A DNA stretch of 64,000 nt from Chrysomallon squamiferum (lineage: Eukaryota > Mollusca > Gastropoda > Neomphalida > Peltospiridae). A program made the position numbers and the translations under genes. The stretch lies in contig CM022670.1 of NCBI GenBank assembly GCA_012295275.1, forward strand, positions 870,001-934,000. The letters are read 5' to 3'. Positions 13,836 through 28,907 of the stretch are shown piece by piece (the first letter of the stretch is position 1; each line of letters begins with the position of its first letter). The notes under the pieces are model-generated. The model ran no database searches. It was not told the origin of the DNA and saw nothing but the letters and a program-made list of their open reading frames with translations.

Positions 13836-14159
13836 ATCGTATCTCTACATGCTCCTACCATTAGTAGTATGGGATGTTTTAAACGCATTTTCCCACAGGG
13901 AAGGACAAATATAGGTTTAAACAACAACAACCGGATACATTTTGAAATAACATGGCAATAAAACGCAAAAGAATGGCCGATTTACTGGTCAACAATGACC
14001 ATGGCCTGGATATGTCAACAGGATCGTACGATTGGTGAACAATGAATTCACATTTCTTATAAAATAAAAATATTAACAATGAGTGAAAACAACAAGAAAA
14101 TATCAGCAACAAGAGACAGAGAAAAACATTTCAAGTTGCTTCAAAGGTAGCCATAGAAA
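13836..14159. other. upstream region of gene A
   Basis: Moderately complex sequence leading into the first exon of gene A. It should hold the 5' untranslated region and promoter, but no clear TATA box could be placed. Confidence 0.3.
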
Positions 14160-15000
14160 ATGGTAGGTGTTTTATTTAGAATTATTTATTTATTTATTTA
14201 AATGCTATTATTTAATTTCTCCTTGTTCATATTAATAATAACAAAAAACAAACAAACAAAAAATAATGAAAAATGAAAAAAAAGTATTTACTTTTTTTTA
14301 ATCAAGATTTTAAAAGAGAGTTGAATTTATGGAAACAGTTTTTATTTAAACGAATAAGAAGCAAATGGTTATTTTAAAAATGTATATATATACTGTACAC
14401 TCTGCGAAGGCTGGTGACGTTATTTACTACTGTGGTATTTACGAGCTTTGTTATTTTATTTTATTTTTATTTATTTTTATTTTTGTAATATTTATTACAT
14501 AGCAACCATTGGTCGCCACCAAGAAATTAATTTGAAAGTGTTTATACTGCATTTCGACTACTTGTTCGTTTCGACACTACTACAGAAATGTACAAAATCT
14601 ACATACATTATTCAATTTCTTCATTAACTATGGTTTTATTAATGAGGAAACTAAATGTGATTGTTGTAAATTTCAGAAACGTCTGCTTGTGTTGTGTTGT
14701 GCACTGACGGCTGTGTACTGTGTCACGTGTCCGAAAGATATTCTTTCAACCTCTGATGATTTTCGAAAGGATCTCATCTTGTTGAACACTGAAAAGTAAT
14801 ATCAGACAGTGAAATCATGAGAAAAAAAATTAAATAAATATATAAAATAAAAATAAAAAGAGTATATTAAATAATATGTTTTTGACGTCTTAAGTTGTGT
14901 ATATCTTCTCCTGCTTTCTTTCTCTTACTTTCTCTCTCTCTTTCTCTCTCCCTTTCAAGTTTAAAAATACCTGATGATTAAAATAAAATAATTAAAATTA

Positions 15001-15043
<43 letters not shown>

Positions 15044-15860
15044 TTATCATTACTTTTGTTTTATTTTTTATTTTCGTTAACAGACGAGATACTAGGGAGG
15101 TGGAAGCTGCAGCAGAATTATTAAGAACAATCAAAGCAGAAAGTCTGACGTTTACAAACTGCCCAGTATCAGAGAGTTTGATTAGTTACAAACCTCAGTG
15201 GGTGGCAGACTGCAACCCATGTCGCTCTTTGTACAGTCTTTTGCACAGATTCTATGGAAACAGATGTTTTGTTATCTTACCAGAGATGCAGCAAGTGAGA
15301 ATTGTAAAATGCAGGTAAGAAAACCTATTTAACTATCTTTATTTAGTACGAAACGTATATTTCAGTAATTTATGGTATTTTATTTAATTTGGCTGACAGT
15401 CTTTGCATCCACAAGGGTTCTTATTTTCGTTTTACTTTCTTGCAATGAAATGTGAGAGTGTGGAGGTTAATGATTTCTTGGCCATTGTTTGTTTATTTTT
15501 ATCATTAATAAAGTTTGGTTTCTATGACAAAAAATAAAAAATCATTTGAACAAATTTTTATTAATATATGCATATATAATCCGGACAATGAAATCATGTA
15601 TGTTAGTTGTTTTATTATTTTTGGAGTTAATATGTTGTTTGAGACGGTTGTTTTTACAGGTTTTTTTTATAATCAGTTTGTTTATTTATTTATTTTATTT
15701 TTTTTATTTTTATTTTTTTTATTATTATTTTTTTAAATTTCGTCTTATTATTATCTTTTTTCTTTTACAGTTTTGTATTTACAGTAACTACATATACTTT
15801 GTTTTTACATCTAGTCTGTTGTTTTTGTAGTTGTTTGTTTTCAAACCTGTTTTCCTGGTC

Positions 15861-15912
<52 letters not shown>

Positions 15913-16162
15913 TTATAATTAGTTGTTTTTACAACTATCTTTATTTTTACTCGGCAGTTACAAAACGTGTGAAGCGCCTTGTCCGTGTGGTGACACAAAG
16001 TGTCTGCACACAAGATGGACTCGTGTCTGGTTTTGGGCGTGGTGTAGTGAGAACGTGGGCATCTGGCTGCAGGGTGTCAGCTACCGGTACATGTACCTCC
16101 CTCAGCAGTGCCTGTGCCACAGTAAAATCGGGCCAAAGTTGTCTAAAATTATGAAAAATTGA
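14160..16162 (+). CDS. gene A: secreted cystine-knot-like protein (WFWAWC family)
   Basis: Four coding exons: 14160-14162 (just ATG, then GTAGGT), 14677-14795, 15084-15314 and 15958-16162. They join in phase into about 185 residues. Exon 2 gives the signal peptide (KRLLVLCCALTAVYC) and a short pro-region. Exon 3 carries DCNPC, FYGNRCFVILP and QQVRIVKCR. Exon 4 carries CEAPCPCG, RWTRVWFWAWC and YRYMYLPQQCLCH, then TGA. The spacing QxVR..C - C.PC - C...W - F/Y..LPxxCxC matches the pattern of Spätzle-like cystine-knot ligands, so an extracellular signalling or defence ligand is plausible. No homologue is named with certainty. Unlike B-D it has no obvious dibasic furin site. It lies about 18 kb from the main cluster and has the same exon 2 phase (2) as F and G. 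Confidence 0.8.
15865..15914. repeat. (TTA)n microsatellite in gene A intron 3
   Basis: About 16 uninterrupted TTA units just upstream of the exon 4 acceptor. A TAA/TTA array sits at this same intron position in B, C, D and E. Confidence 0.9.
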
Positions 16163-16448
16163 ATAATTAAGCAAAAACAGAAATAACGAAAAAAGAAAGA
16201 TCAAGAGCAGAGGAAAATATAGAACAGCAAGAAGAGGAAGAAAGGAAGGAAAGAAGAAGAAGAATTACAAATAATAATAATAATTATAATAATAATAATA
16301 ATAATAATAAATATAATAATTATAATAATAATAATAATAACAATTGTACATATATTTTTCCACAAATAAAAGTATATTCTAGTATAAGACTAAACGTTTT
16401 TTTTTGTTTGTTTGTTTTTGCTGTTTGGTGTCTTTTTTTTAAATTATA

Positions 16449-16484
<36 letters not shown>

Positions 16485-16589
16485 ATTATTTTGATAGTTC
16501 TATTGTTTGATCAACTTGCTAATTTAAATGAGTAAAACAGCTTAAATGCACACATAAACTAAGTTTGTGATTAACTCTGTCAAAGCGCC
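16163..16589. other. gene A 3' flank
   Basis: Purine-rich stretch and two (TAA/TTA)n runs (about 16270-16345 and 16447-16485). An AATAAA at about 16363 is a plausible poly(A) signal for gene A. No gene seen. Confidence 0.4.
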
Positions 16590-17075
16590 TTGAACTGTTC
16601 TGGAAAGTTCGTCACACAAAATAATAATAATAATCATAATAATAATAATAATGTAGAGCCAGTATGGCTACGGAAACAAGTCATTGTGTATGCTAATGCA
16701 AATGAAACTGGAATATTAATGTTAGAAGTAGCAAATGTGTGGGTATCTGACGTAATTGAGAACGGTTCAGCGTGGGAACGTCTTGTACCTGTAGCAGTAA
16801 TGGGGTACGGAGAAAATGGCATCCAAGAAACAACAGCACTGTGGAAAGATGGCGGAAAACTAATGCAACCCAGAGTTTTTAAATTATTGTCACAATACTT
16901 GGGACATCTGTTCTATAATGAAACGATTATATCTTCAGTTCAAATAGATTTTACGTCTTTCTGTAAGAGATATTGCCCGGTGTACTTGATAATACGTTAC
17001 TTTAACAAAGAAAAAAGTGCTGACAAATTCACAAAAAAACCCACAAAAAACCCAACTATCATTGAAAACCGATAA
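16590..17075 (+). CDS. unidentified open reading frame of 161 codons
   Basis: After an AAT-repeat-encoded Asn run, the frame reads VEPVWLRKQVIVYANANETG and later ALWKDGGKLMQPRVF. Codon use and base composition are less AT-skewed than the flanks. The frame is open to a TAA at 17073-17075. No signal peptide, no recognised domain and no clear splice sites are visible. It could be an exon of an unknown gene, a retroelement remnant or a chance frame. Confidence 0.25.
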   Translation: MNCSGKFVTQNNNNNHNNNNNVEPVWLRKQVIVYANANETGILMLEVANVWVSDVIENGSAWERLVPVAVMGYGENGIQETTALWKDGGKLMQPRVFKLLSQYLGHLFYNETIISSVQIDFTSFCKRYCPVYLIIRYFNKEKSADKFTKKPTKNPTIIENR

Positions 17076-17250
17076 AAATATATTTAATAATTAACGTACA
17101 AAATAAATCCTATATAAATACAATGTTAAATTTTCTTATCATTTTAATTGGACTTACAAATTTATATGAAACACAAAATGCGTTAGACACTGAAATATAA
17201 TAATAATTATAATTATTCATAAATCTATAATAACCATTTATGTAAAAGCA

Positions 17251-17288
<38 letters not shown>

Positions 17289-18863
17289 AAGATAAGATGT
17301 AACACCTTAAACTGAATGAGACAGATTTTGCACGCCAGATTTTTCTACCAAAAGTAATTCCCGATATGTTATAATCTGGATTTATTTAAAAAAGCGACAA
17401 GTTCAACTCTGCTGGATCACAAGACACGAACTCGGCTACTGCAGGTCAGCGTGACACCGATGGAAAAGTAAGTTGACATCAGTGTAAGTATAACAATAGT
17501 TTTGTTGTTTCCAGGGAATCATTTGTCAGTGTCATACGAGAGCGAAATTTATCACCGGTGACAGGACAAAAATAAACTATTGTGTTTGCTGGAAGAAATA
17601 GCTGTATCCAGTAATAAAGAAGTAAACAAAAGAAAATGTATTCGTTGACCGTAATAGGCGAACTCGAGCTGTGGTCGAATTCTAATATACATAATAATCG
17701 TGATATTTCAGTCATCACTCACGTTTGTATGTGTTTAATCATATATTTATCTTGGCGTGCATGTATGTAAATGTATTAATCGTCATGTTTCATGAATTAT
17801 ACATATGTACGTTATCTTAATGTGTATGTGCATCTAAATAAAAATATTAATAGTGATATTTTCATCATCATATACTTATGTATGCAAATTAATGTTTTAA
17901 TCGCGATATGTTAATGTCTGTATGCGTGGATGTGTGTGTTACTCAGTGTTGATTGCAATTTTGTATTTTGCTGAATTCTAAATGCACAAATTCTTTCCAC
18001 AGAAATCACTTTTGCCAAAAATACTAGAAGAAAAAAACAATCAATATCTTTTCCTTTAATCACTATATATATATAAAGGTTAATATTGATTTATATTATT
18101 TTATTAATAAACTAAAGAGTTTTAGTTAATCTTTGGTGATATTCTTTGTGTGTCGTTATATTATGAAAAAATAGTCGTTATTTAGTTGTTTTTGTTTTTT
18201 TTTGGATTTTTTTTTGTCTGTTGGTTGCTGGTTGACTGCTTAGTTAGTTCATGAATTGTTTTTTTCTCGCTTTTTTGTTTTGTTGTTGTTTTTGTTGTTT
18301 GTTTGTTTTGTTTGTTTGTTTTTTTTTTTCTTCTTTTTTTTTTTTTTTTTCTGTTTCCTTGCTTTTCCTATTTATCATCTTCTTATTATAAACTTATATC
18401 GGATTTCGTAAAAAGTCATAGTCAGCTGTACAACAGGTTTCTTATCTGTTATAACATTTTAATTACAAATCTGTAACTTGTGCCTATTTTCATTATTGAT
18501 ATTAAAACACAATATATTTAGTTTCCCCAACTCCTAATTTGTATTCATATGCAAAATTGATTATCATCGCCTTATCCTTTGAATTTATTTATTGTATTAC
18601 TACTACTACTGCTACTATTACTACTACTAATTATACTACCACATCCATTGTTATTAATTAATTAACTTATTTATTTATTTATTTATATTTGTTTTTAGTT
18701 CCCAAAATTCCTGCTTTCTCGGTAGACGAAACTATAGTTACTAACGTATAATGACGAGACAAAATTATACAATTAATTTTCAATTCAAAATTGTCCTTTC
18801 TGGAAACTTCACTCTCTTTTTTTGGTTGTCGCAGTAGTAGTAGTAACAGCAGCAGTAGTATTA

Positions 18864-18900
<37 letters not shown>

Positions 18901-19228
18901 TACTACTACTACTACTACTACTTATAATAATAATAATAACAACAACAAAACATTTTTAAATAAATAAATGAAACAATAACTTAATATTTATTCAGTCTAA
19001 GAATAGGTTCCTTATGTTTATTTATTCCATTGTAATTTTTGCGAGACGTTAATAAAAGCTGAGTTATTTCTGTACTTGTAGTGAACGCTGTAAAATGGCT
19101 TGAACACACGCTGCATCACTGAAGCCAAGCATGCTATTATTAGCATACGTTTATATTTATTTATTTTATTTTATTTCATATTTTTAAGAAATGTTCATTC
19201 TACTTATTAAGTAAAAAGGCATTTAGAT
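17076..19228. other. AT-rich intergenic sequence
   Basis: Poly(A) at about 17258-17286, T-rich and TTTG-rich tracts around 18185-18360, and trinucleotide (ACT)n/(TAA)n arrays at 18600-18640 and 18835-18940. No gene seen. Confidence 0.45.
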
Positions 19229-19300
19229 TAGCAGAGCGTGGTTTCGATCCACGGACCTCTGGGTTATGGGCCCAGCACGCTTCCACTGCGCCACTCTGTT
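19229..19300 (-). tRNA. tRNA-iMet: initiator tRNA-Met (anticodon CAT)
   Basis: Read from 19300 on the minus strand it gives ACAGAGTGGCGCAGTGGAAG, the anticodon loop GGGCCCATAACCC, and the T arm GTGGATCGAAACCAC. These match the eukaryotic initiator tRNA, including the A1:T72 end pair and the absence of TTC in the T loop (ATCGAAA). Length is 72 nt with no intron. The second acceptor pair is A:C instead of G:C, a small deviation that could mark a decaying copy. Confidence 0.93.
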
Positions 19301-19681
19301 TGCGTTAAGCGCCTTACTTATAACCCATTTGTTACCTAACATCTTGTCTTCAAATTTATTTATTCACTTTTTAATAGGACAGAGAGAAAAAGATTGTTAA
19401 TAATTTATTTTATTTTATTTTGTTTCGTTTTGTTTTGGATTTTTTATCGTATAATTTTCTTTTTATCTAAACTTTTCTGATTAATTTATTTGATTAAGTA
19501 TCGGAGAAAAAAATAATAATCTAGGAAGTAGAAACAAATTGCAAAATGGACAGTTTCTTTTCTTTTCAAGCGAAAAAGATTTCTGATGATATATTTTAGT
19601 TTACTTTCTTTTTATTTTGTGTTGTTTAAGATACAGTTTTCTTATTTCTTTATTTTTTGTTTATTTTATTATTTTTTACAG
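19301..19681. other. intergenic sequence
   Basis: T-rich, with short TTTA and TTTTG runs. The T-rich tract ending ACAG at 19681 is the remnant acceptor of the relic exon that follows. Confidence 0.4.
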
Positions 19682-19784
19682 TATTCACACTTTGTGGACA
19701 AGTGTTCTGTAAGTCTGAGTGGCGGATCAAACCGTCCTTCAGTTTATTGGCTCACGTCAAGAAACACTTTGGTCACGCACACAT
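19682..19784 (+). pseudogene. relic of the terminal exon of an L2-like gene
   Basis: After the TTTTTTACAG acceptor the sequence TATTCACACTTTGTGGACAA parallels the last exon of L2 (TATTCATACTTTGTGGATAA at 31062). The parallel continues through AGTTCTGTAAGTCT-like sequence and resumes after an internal deletion at AAACACTTTGGTCACG, which corresponds to AAACAATTTGGTCATG in L2. The coding frame is broken. This shows that the L family once extended upstream of L1. Confidence 0.75.
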
Positions 19785-20205
19785 ATATATATTTACATTT
19801 ATATTTACATATAGGGACACACACAAAGATAGAACACAAAAAAAAAAACCCACAAAAAACCTCCAACTAATTTCACTTGAGAAAACAATTACGGTTCACA
19901 ACTGCAAACAGAAGATCTCATATATCAGTATTTTTAATATCAGTTATTACATATTTAATGTGACAATGTTCTGTGCACTATGTGTATACAGCTGGTGCCG
20001 AGTTCAAGACATATACATCATTTATTCATCGCGTTTTATACGAGAAACATTATATTTCATGTTGCCTGTAATTCTCACTTATATTCAGTTCACAGTTTCA
20101 GACAGCTGAAACACTTAACATTATTAAAATAAAATATGTACAACAAAATAATACATGTACATTTTTATTTCATAACTGTGATTATGTAGTAATAATAATA
20201 ATAAC

Positions 20206-20236
<31 letters not shown>

Positions 20237-20984
20237 GAAGAAGAAGAAGACGAGAAGATTCTAGAAGAAGAACGCACTAAAATAAATTGTAAAAAAATAA
20301 TTAAATTTATTTGGTCGTTGTCATTGTTAAGTTTTATCATTATCGATTATTTCTTTTGATTAAATGTGTAAATGCGATTTTCTATCTTTCCTGATGCTAA
20401 CAGTAATTATCTTTCCTGAAAGACAATATATTTCGAAAGCAAATCTCGCAAAAATATTTATTTAGAATTTTTGTTTTCTTTCAAACATTAAATACCACAT
20501 TTAACAGCAGTTAATAATGAATTAAGATTCAATGGCTCTGAACATATTACTATGCACACATTTTACCGGACATTTAAAGTCATTAAGAAATATTACAAAC
20601 ACACATCCACACACACAACAACAACAACAACAACAATAATAATAATAATAGCGATAATAATAAAAATAATAATAATAACTAGTAATTATAATAATAATAA
20701 GAAGAAACAACAATAATAATAACAGTTATAATTATAATAGCAATATTAACAAAATAATAATAGCAGTAATAATAGGAACTTTCAAAATTCAGGTAAATGT
20801 CTGTCAGACAAATCACAAACAATAAAATGTTTTTAAAAATATAAACAGTAGAGATAGTTACACACCTTTTTAGATCATATTCAGTGTATTTATAAATATA
20901 GATGTTTGTGTTTTATTTCTGCTTATTTTCTCCCAACGTTTCGGCAGTGGTAAGTGTATATTTATCATAGTTTATGCTGTCTGC
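19785..20984. other. intergenic AT-rich sequence
   Basis: (TAA)n/(GAA)n arrays at about 20190-20260 and 20620-20770. No supportable gene. The open frames here have no family resemblance. Confidence 0.45.
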
Positions 20985-21376
20985 ATGTATGTATGTATGT
21001 ATGTATGTATGTATGTATGTATGTATGTATGTATCTATGTATGTATGTATGTATGTATGTATGTATGTATGTATGTATGTATGTATGTATGTATGTATGG
21101 TATGTATGTATGTATGTATGTATGTATGTATGTATGTATGTATGTATGTATGTATGTATGTATGTATGTATGTATGTATGTATGTATGTATGTATGTATG
21201 TATGTATGTATGTATGTATGTATGTATGTATGTATGTATGTATGTATGTATGTATGTATGTATGTATGTATGTATGTATGTATGTATGTATGTATGTATG
21301 TATGTATGTATGTATGTATGTATCTATGTATGTATGTATGTATGTATGTATGTATGTATGTATGTATGTATGTATG
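20985..21376. repeat. (TATG)n tetranucleotide array, about 390 bp
   Basis: Nearly perfect ATGT/TATG units, interrupted only by a TATC unit near 21032, an extra G near 21100 and another TATC near 21322. The long Met-Tyr-Val-Cys and Ile-His-Thr-Tyr open frames over it are repeat artefacts, not genes. Confidence 0.97.
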
Positions 21377-21475
21377 CATGCCGAGAATGTAATATATTCT
21401 TCTGTACTTAGCAAAGATATATAGTAATCTTTAATTAATACTATTACTTCTTTCTAAAAATATCTATTTACTAAT

Positions 21476-21870
21476 ACTTACTTACTTACTTATTTATTTA
21501 CTTACTTATTTATTTACTTACTTACTTACTTATTTATTTATTTAATTAATTACTTACATTATTTATTTATTTATTGATTTATTGATTTATTGAATTATTT
21601 TTTTTATATTTATTTATTTATTTTATTATTTTTTTTTTTTTACTTATTTTATTATTTATTTATTTATTTACTTATTTTATTTATTTATTTATTTATTTTT
21701 TTTTTTATATATTTACTTATTTATTTATATATTTACTTATTTATTTATTTATTTATATATTTACTTATTTATTTATTTATTTATATATTTACTTATTTAT
21801 TTATTTATTTATATATTTACTTATTTATTTATATATTTACTTATTTATTTATTTATTTTTTTTTATTTAG
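21476..21870. repeat. (TTTA)/(TTAC) tetranucleotide block
   Basis: Mixed TTTA, TTAC and TTTATATA units for almost 400 bp, directly following the TATG array. A higher-order period (TTTATATATTTACTTATTTA) recurs several times between about 21715 and 21845. Confidence 0.9.
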
Positions 21871-22192
21871 GGACTAGGCGGCTTAGTTTGTCATTCAAGC
21901 AAACACAAAATTATATGAAATAATTTTACTTTGTTTTTAAATTTATTTTATTAATATTATTAAAAATTATATTTGTTAATTAAATATATTTTGTATACTG
22001 AAATTTTTGAAATCCTGATATCTGCAGAATATGTTCAAGTATATTACATTTAACAATGAATACAGAAAAAATAATCATAAAAAAATAAAACAATGAAATT
22101 AAAAATTCAGATGTTTCAAAAACATGATGTATAATATAAATAATGCATCTGATATTTTTATCGTTTTTATATATATATATATATATATGTAT

Positions 22193-23451
22193 ATACTACT
22201 CAAAAGAAGTTAAGACTCAAAGGAACTTTTTGATCATTTTTGAAAGTGTGTTCTTTTTAGGCCAGATAGGATTAGAATATCAATCTTTGTATTTTAGACT
22301 AAAGACATCACATCATTAAGAGGCATGCAATCATTGCCCTTATCTATAGAAACTTCTAAAGTTAACTTGTAACACCTTTTCTAGGATTTGAAAAAAACAG
22401 AGACAAACAAACCTGCCTCAATTCACCCACTGTGACAGCTCGTGCACCAGTCGCACGTGCTTAGCATGAGAGTAATTCAGTGCATGCCAATGTCAGCAGT
22501 AACAGAGACGAGCATTTTCCTTTCTTCATCACTTTCAATTTGAAGATGGTTTGACGCCAACTCAGTTTGCAAGACAGGGGAAGGGCCATTGACTGGTTAC
22601 AAGATGAACACACTCAAAGATCTGCGGCTCAGTGTCTAAATGTAAACCAAGGTGTTATCTGTAGACTCTGGAAGAGGTTCAGGACGACTACTTCTATTCA
22701 GTATCTCTCCCGTTCTGGAAGATCACGATCAACAACAGCACGAGAAGAAGTTTCCTGATGATAACGACGTTGTGACAGCGTTTACCGTCGACAAGACAAA
22801 GATTTGCTGATTTGTTCGAAGTGTGATGGTGTGATCCATGAATCACAAAACCTCTCTGTTCATTTTTAATGGAAACTTGACTGGTCAGCGTTATCTCTTC
22901 CAAATTGTTCACCCTTTGTAATTCCACATCTGCAGCGGATTACACCAGGATCTTGATTCCAGGACGACAACCTCGTCGTGCCAGGCTGGTGACTGACTTC
23001 CTGCAGCAGCAGAATGTTCAGACATGCACTGGCATGCATCTTCACCAGACTTGCCGCCCAAAGAGCATGCGCGGGATGAACTAGGGCTGCGAGTTCAACC
23101 ACATCACGTCCCTGCCATCAACCCCCAGCAACTGGCTCAGCAATTAGTTGCAGAATGAAAAACAATTCCTCAACGTTAATTCAAACGCCTGGTTAACAGC
23201 ATGCGCCAACGTTATCAACAATGTGTGAATGCTAACGGTAGCTACACCAGTCACTCACGGTACCATTCGTGAACATCATTTTTGTGGGTGCACGTCTTTC
23301 TCCATCTGGATAAGAAACTGGTTTTTGTTTTATATTTTCTTTTCTTTGACATCAAATAATTAATTTCTCGTTAGTCGTCACAGTTTTTGCATATTGGCTT
23401 ATTTTTATTTGCTCAAATATTTCTGACCCTTAACTTCGTTTGAGTAGTATA
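22193..23451 (+). mobile_element. Tc1/mariner-type DNA transposon, inactive
   Basis: Inverted ends: ATACTACTCAAAAGAAGTTA AG on the left (22193-22214) and the reverse complement of CTTAACTTCGTTTGAGTAGT AT on the right (23430-23451), differing at one position. They are flanked by TA-rich DNA as expected for TA target sites. The length (about 1.26 kb) is typical for Tc1. Inside is a plus-strand transposase remnant with many frame breaks, so the copy is not autonomous. Confidence 0.92.
22567..22758 (+). pseudogene. Tc1-like transposase, N-terminal helix-turn-helix remnant
   Basis: The frame reads DRGRAIDWLQDEHTQRSAAQ, then CLNVNQGVICRLWKRFRTT and LSRSGRSRSTTAREE. This is the paired-type DNA-binding region of Tc1 transposases, ending in the usual GRPR-type motif (here GRSRSTT). 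A TGA follows at once. The catalytic region downstream is scrambled by frameshifts and no intact DDE triad can be read. Confidence 0.85.
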
Positions 23452-23787
23452 TATAACATGGCAGTATGTAAGTAATAAACGTTTATGCAGGCACAAGAGA
23501 CTGAGGGTTGTATCCGGAATTTGTCTACACGATCATCGCTTCACACATCTTCTTTCTTACGATGATGACTGGGATTTTATATTATAAACGACCATCCTTG
23601 AGAAAATTCATTTTACTATGCTGGGGTTTTTTAAAACATATTTTTAGCATCTGTTTTTTACGATTCCGATAAGTAATGATTTATCACATTTATACAATAA
23701 ATAGATTCTAGTATTGCTTGTAAATGAGTTGTGCAAATATTTCACGCAGCTACACGTCATTTTAGATACTTGGTCAATACAGCTCTC
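23452..23787. other. upstream region of gene L1
   Basis: Sequence between the transposon and the L1 start. It presumably holds the L1 promoter and 5' untranslated region. No TATA box was assigned with confidence. Confidence 0.35.
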
Positions 23788-27224
<3,437 letters not shown>

Positions 27225-27726
27225 AGTTATAGATACTGAATGTATGTATATATGTATGTATGTATGTATGTATGTAGGCCTATGTACGTGTGTATATTTG
27301 TATATATGTACGTATGTATATTTGTATGTATTTAAGAATTAAAGGACGCACTGGTACATGAAATTCTTTTATTATTTAAAAACAAATTAAATCGTAAATC
27401 CTTTGGATAGGCGTATTATTCCGAAAATCGAGTACAGACTAAAATGTATTTTAGACCTGGGTTTTTTCTGTAAGCTGTGACGTCACTTGCTGTTATTGGA
27501 TTTTTCATAGTAGTCTGTAAGATAAAATACTGCTCCTATGATAATTTTACCAACGTTACTGCGATTGCAATTTACTGGAGAAATTATTTTATCTTTCTCT
27601 TTACATTTTCCCGATTCAACATTTATTTCAAATAGCTCTTGGGTTTGTAACGTGCAAATTCAAAACGCTTCTCGTTCAAGTCTAAAAAGACCAGTTTCAG
27701 TTTTTGGAACCGAGAATGGGCGTTTG

Positions 27727-27909
27727 TTATACTGGGATTATTTCAAAATGATCCTTCAATATATGACCAGGTAGGTTAAAATGTTTGGCGACTCGAATGT
27801 CAACTTCATGCCTAATATTGTGTTTGTGACAAGCAGTTCTAACTCGTAACATATTTTGTGTTTGGCCGACGTACTGTGTTTTACACAAATTGCATGTTTT
27901 CAAATTCAT
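27727..27909 (-). pseudogene. GIY-YIG endonuclease domain of the Penelope-like element
   Basis: Reads CNLCKTQYVGQTQNMLRVR followed by RHEVDIRVAKHFNLPGH, the zinc-finger-plus-GIY-YIG arrangement of Penelope-like endonucleases (here the second half-motif is YVGQT). It is in another frame from the reverse transcriptase and stops just after HFEIIPV, where the second copy at 53.4 kb reads on. Confidence 0.85.
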
Positions 27910-27929
27910 AACATTTTTGGAATCGCAGT

Positions 27930-28907
27930 CTAGGTTAGTTCGGATTTGATATTCACTTTTTGTTTGTTCGCTACTTGTTTGTTTGTAGACTGAGATTTTA
28001 TTATGTTGTGCAGCCTGAATCTGGTCTTTTTGCAGATCGCTGTAGATCCGGTACCCAAGTGAGGTGGAATATTATGTTGGATTTTATACGGTTTGAATGT
28101 GTCTGTTGGATCCAAGGGTTTTTCTAATTCTATGACGGTTTCAGATTTAATTTTCCTTGAAACTTGTTTTGAATAACCTTTCGATTTCAGAGCGAAAAAT
28201 AGAACTGAATAAGCATTATTAAAATGTTCTTTGTTACTCGAATTTCTGTGGAACCTAATGACTTGAGATTTAACGATACCTTTAAATGTATGATGGGGAT
28301 GAAATGATTTATAATGCAGCAGCCGGTGGGTGTCTTTAGAATGTTGCCAAATAATAAGAATGTCATCTGAATATCCGAGATATAAAAATGGCTTCTTTAT
28401 TGCTGTGTTTAGTGCCGCTTCTTTCCATTCTGAGATGTAAATGGAGGCAAACTTTGGACTGAAACGCTTGCCCCTGGCGCACCCACAAACCTGCTGACAC
28501 ATTTCCCCGTTATATTCAAAGTCATTGACCTTTAAGTTTAATTCAGGTAATTCCATAATGCTTTCTGTTGGTCTGTCTGTACCTGGATATTTTTCGAACG
28601 CTCTCTCAACTGATTCTATGCCCGCATCGGTGTTTATGTTAGTGTACATGGAATCAGTATCCAGGGTGACTAAAAAGGAGTTTGGTGCTATTTTTGTTTT
28701 AGCAAAACTAGCATGTCTATTTGCAATTGGTTTTAAATAAGAGTCAGTGTATTCGGAAATGTTACAAGATTCCGATCCACAATCAGAGATGATTGGTTGA
28801 CTGGGTGGTGTGTAGATATCTGTCCATGTTTCCGTTGGCTTGTGTATCTTTGGGAGTAAATAAAATGTTCTAGTCTGAGAATCAGATCGTGATGCAAGAT
28901 AGATCAT
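27930..28907 (-). pseudogene. reverse transcriptase domain of the Penelope-like element
   Basis: Contains FYLLPKIHKP, motif A as TLDTDSMYTNINTD (the D..S.YTNI pattern typical of Penelope-like elements), GKRFSPKFASIYISEW, and the catalytic motif LGYSDDILIIW (YxDD). It stays open for 325 codons but is cut off upstream by a stop near 28998 and shifts frame before the endonuclease. Confidence 0.9.

Noticed and set aside
20954-21424. Long open frames of Met-Tyr-Val-Cys or Ile-His-Thr-Tyr repeats
   Set aside because: They are translations of the (TATG)n microsatellite in several frames and both strands, with no other coding evidence.
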